A DNA stretch of 33,841 nucleotides, taken from Chloroflexota bacterium. Lineage in GTDB: Bacteria; Chloroflexota; Dehalococcoidia; Lucifugimonadales; UBA3495. The notes beneath the pieces were generated by a model, which saw only the letters and a program-made list of their open reading frames with translations, had not been told where the DNA came from and searched no databases. Of this stretch, positions 33,210 to 33,841 are shown in pieces. A program made the translations under genes and the position numbers. How positions within the stretch are numbered: the first letter of the stretch is position 1; every line of letters begins with the position of its first letter. The stretch covers positions 1 to 33,841 of the forward strand of contig JAPPLU010000033.1 in assembly GCA_028874075.1 (NCBI GenBank), given 5' to 3'.

Positions 33210-33841
33210 ATGAAATGCAGTATTAAGTTATTCATTCCGGGTGCGTTGGCCTTATGCCTGATGTTGGGGCTGGCCTGCGGGACCGCAGCCACCCCTGCCG
33301 AGAATGCCCCGCAGCTTTCCTCCTCCTCGGCTACTGTTATGCCTGCTTCAGCCGCAGCGGAAAACGCGCAGCCATCTTCGGCTGGCGAAACACCGGCGCT
33401 TCCGGCTGAAACCGCCGCTCAGCAGCAACCTGCGCAGCCCAACATGGCGTCGGCAGCATCGGAACAACCGGAGACTCCGGCCACAATGGTCGAGCAATCT
33501 GCGGCGGTTGCCGAAACCGAAGCGGAGCGCCCCACCCTGAAAGCCGGGGTGATCTGGCTGAGCTCCCCGCTGGACCCCGTGGAAAGTGGCTGGGTCGCCA
33601 GCCAGTCGGGAATGTCGGAGAACCTGTTTCGCCTGGCGGCGGCTGACCTGAGCCCCGTGCCGTGGCTGGCCACGGGAGCGGAGCAGATCGACCCCCTGAC
33701 GTGGGAGATCGGGCTTCAGTCCGGGGTCACCTTTCACAACGGCGCGCTGATGGATGCCCAGATGGTCAAGGCTTCGCTGGAGAGGGCCAGGGTCTTTCGA
33801 TTATTTGGGGAAAAGAAGAGGAGAGGAGTTAGGACAGAGGT
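33210..33841 (+). CDS. Family-5 solute-binding lipoprotein, partial at right edge
   Basis: The frame starts MKCSIKLFIPGALALCLMLG with a lipobox LAC (Cys about residue 23). A 90-residue low-complexity linker rich in Ala, Pro, Ser, Gln and Glu follows. The mature domain begins RPTLKAGVIWLSSPLDPVES and continues WLATGAEQIDPLTWEIGLQ, GVTFHNGALMDAQMVKASLERA, the usual N-terminal lobe of peptide/nickel ABC binding proteins (SBP family 5). The gene runs off the window. After about base 33795 the translation (RVFRLFGEKKRRG) and purine-rich DNA no longer look like the family; this may be a junction. GGAGAAAGG lies upstream of ATG 33210 at a rather long distance. Confidence 0.8.
   Translation, partial: MKCSIKLFIPGALALCLMLGLACGTAATPAENAPQLSSSSATVMPASAAAENAQPSSAGETPALPAETAAQQQPAQPNMASAASEQPETPATMVEQSAAVAETEAERPTLKAGVIWLSSPLDPVESGWVASQSGMSENLFRLAAADLSPVPWLATGAEQIDPLTWEIGLQSGVTFHNGALMDAQMVKASLERARVFRLFGEKKRRGVRTE

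Overview
The window is bacterial and GC-rich (roughly 55-65 percent by eye). It contains compact, overlapping operons, lipoproteins with Cys lipoboxes, a Fur/Zur-type regulator with a cluster-9 zinc ABC transporter, and a large block of accessory defence genes. The gene style (Fur plus AztC/D-like proteins, a COG0523 GTPase next to a WD40 protein, a family-5 solute-binding lipoprotein, a multi-XRE protein) would suit a Chloroflexota-like bacterium. That is an impression, not a phylogenetic result, and no rRNA or tRNA gene was seen.

Layout. (1) 51-2460: an IS21-family element with 5-bp target duplications. Its istA carries one in-frame TGA; istB is intact. (2) 2996-3931: a protein with three XRE-type helix-turn-helix modules. 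(3) 15943 down to 4176, minus strand: a tightly packed restriction/defence operon. In order it has a MerR-type regulator, a 990-aa N6-adenine methyltransferase, a PD-(D/E)xK nuclease candidate, a SEC-C zinc-motif fragment, a 1330-aa second methyltransferase, and a PLD-SNF2 helicase. The second methyltransferase contains a perfect 25-bp inverted repeat inside its coding sequence. (4) 16.1-21.6 kb: decayed accessory DNA with a response-regulator remnant, two unfamiliar proteins (one with a transglutaminase-like Cys/His/Asp pattern), a frameshifted TIR-like gene, an intact TIR-like gene followed by a small RipA/SLATT-like membrane protein, and a truncated antitoxin-like ORF. (5) 23415 down to 21676, minus strand: a retron. 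A candidate msr-msd RNA gene bounded by a1/a2 inverted repeats lies just upstream of a retron reverse transcriptase, which is fused in frame to a C-terminal restriction-endonuclease-like domain. The fused gene is interrupted by two in-frame TAA codons, one at the position expected for the nuclease catalytic Glu.

(6) 24.1-33.8 kb looks like ordinary chromosome: exonuclease III, then a zinc-homeostasis block. A Fur/Zur regulator is followed by a zinc-binding lipoprotein in which an AztD-like beta-propeller is nested inside the AztC/ZnuA-type binding protein, then an ABC ATPase and a permease. After a long intergenic region come a COG0523 (CobW-type) GTPase and an overlapping WD40 protein. A shared 15-bp palindrome (TGATA-N5-TATCA) precedes the regulator and the transporter, and near-matches precede the GTPase, so the block reads as one Zur regulon. 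A peptide-type solute-binding lipoprotein runs off the right edge.

Most noteworthy are the retron RT-endonuclease fusion with its two internal stops, the MerR-led two-methyltransferase/PLD-helicase operon, and the nested AztC-AztD zinc protein.
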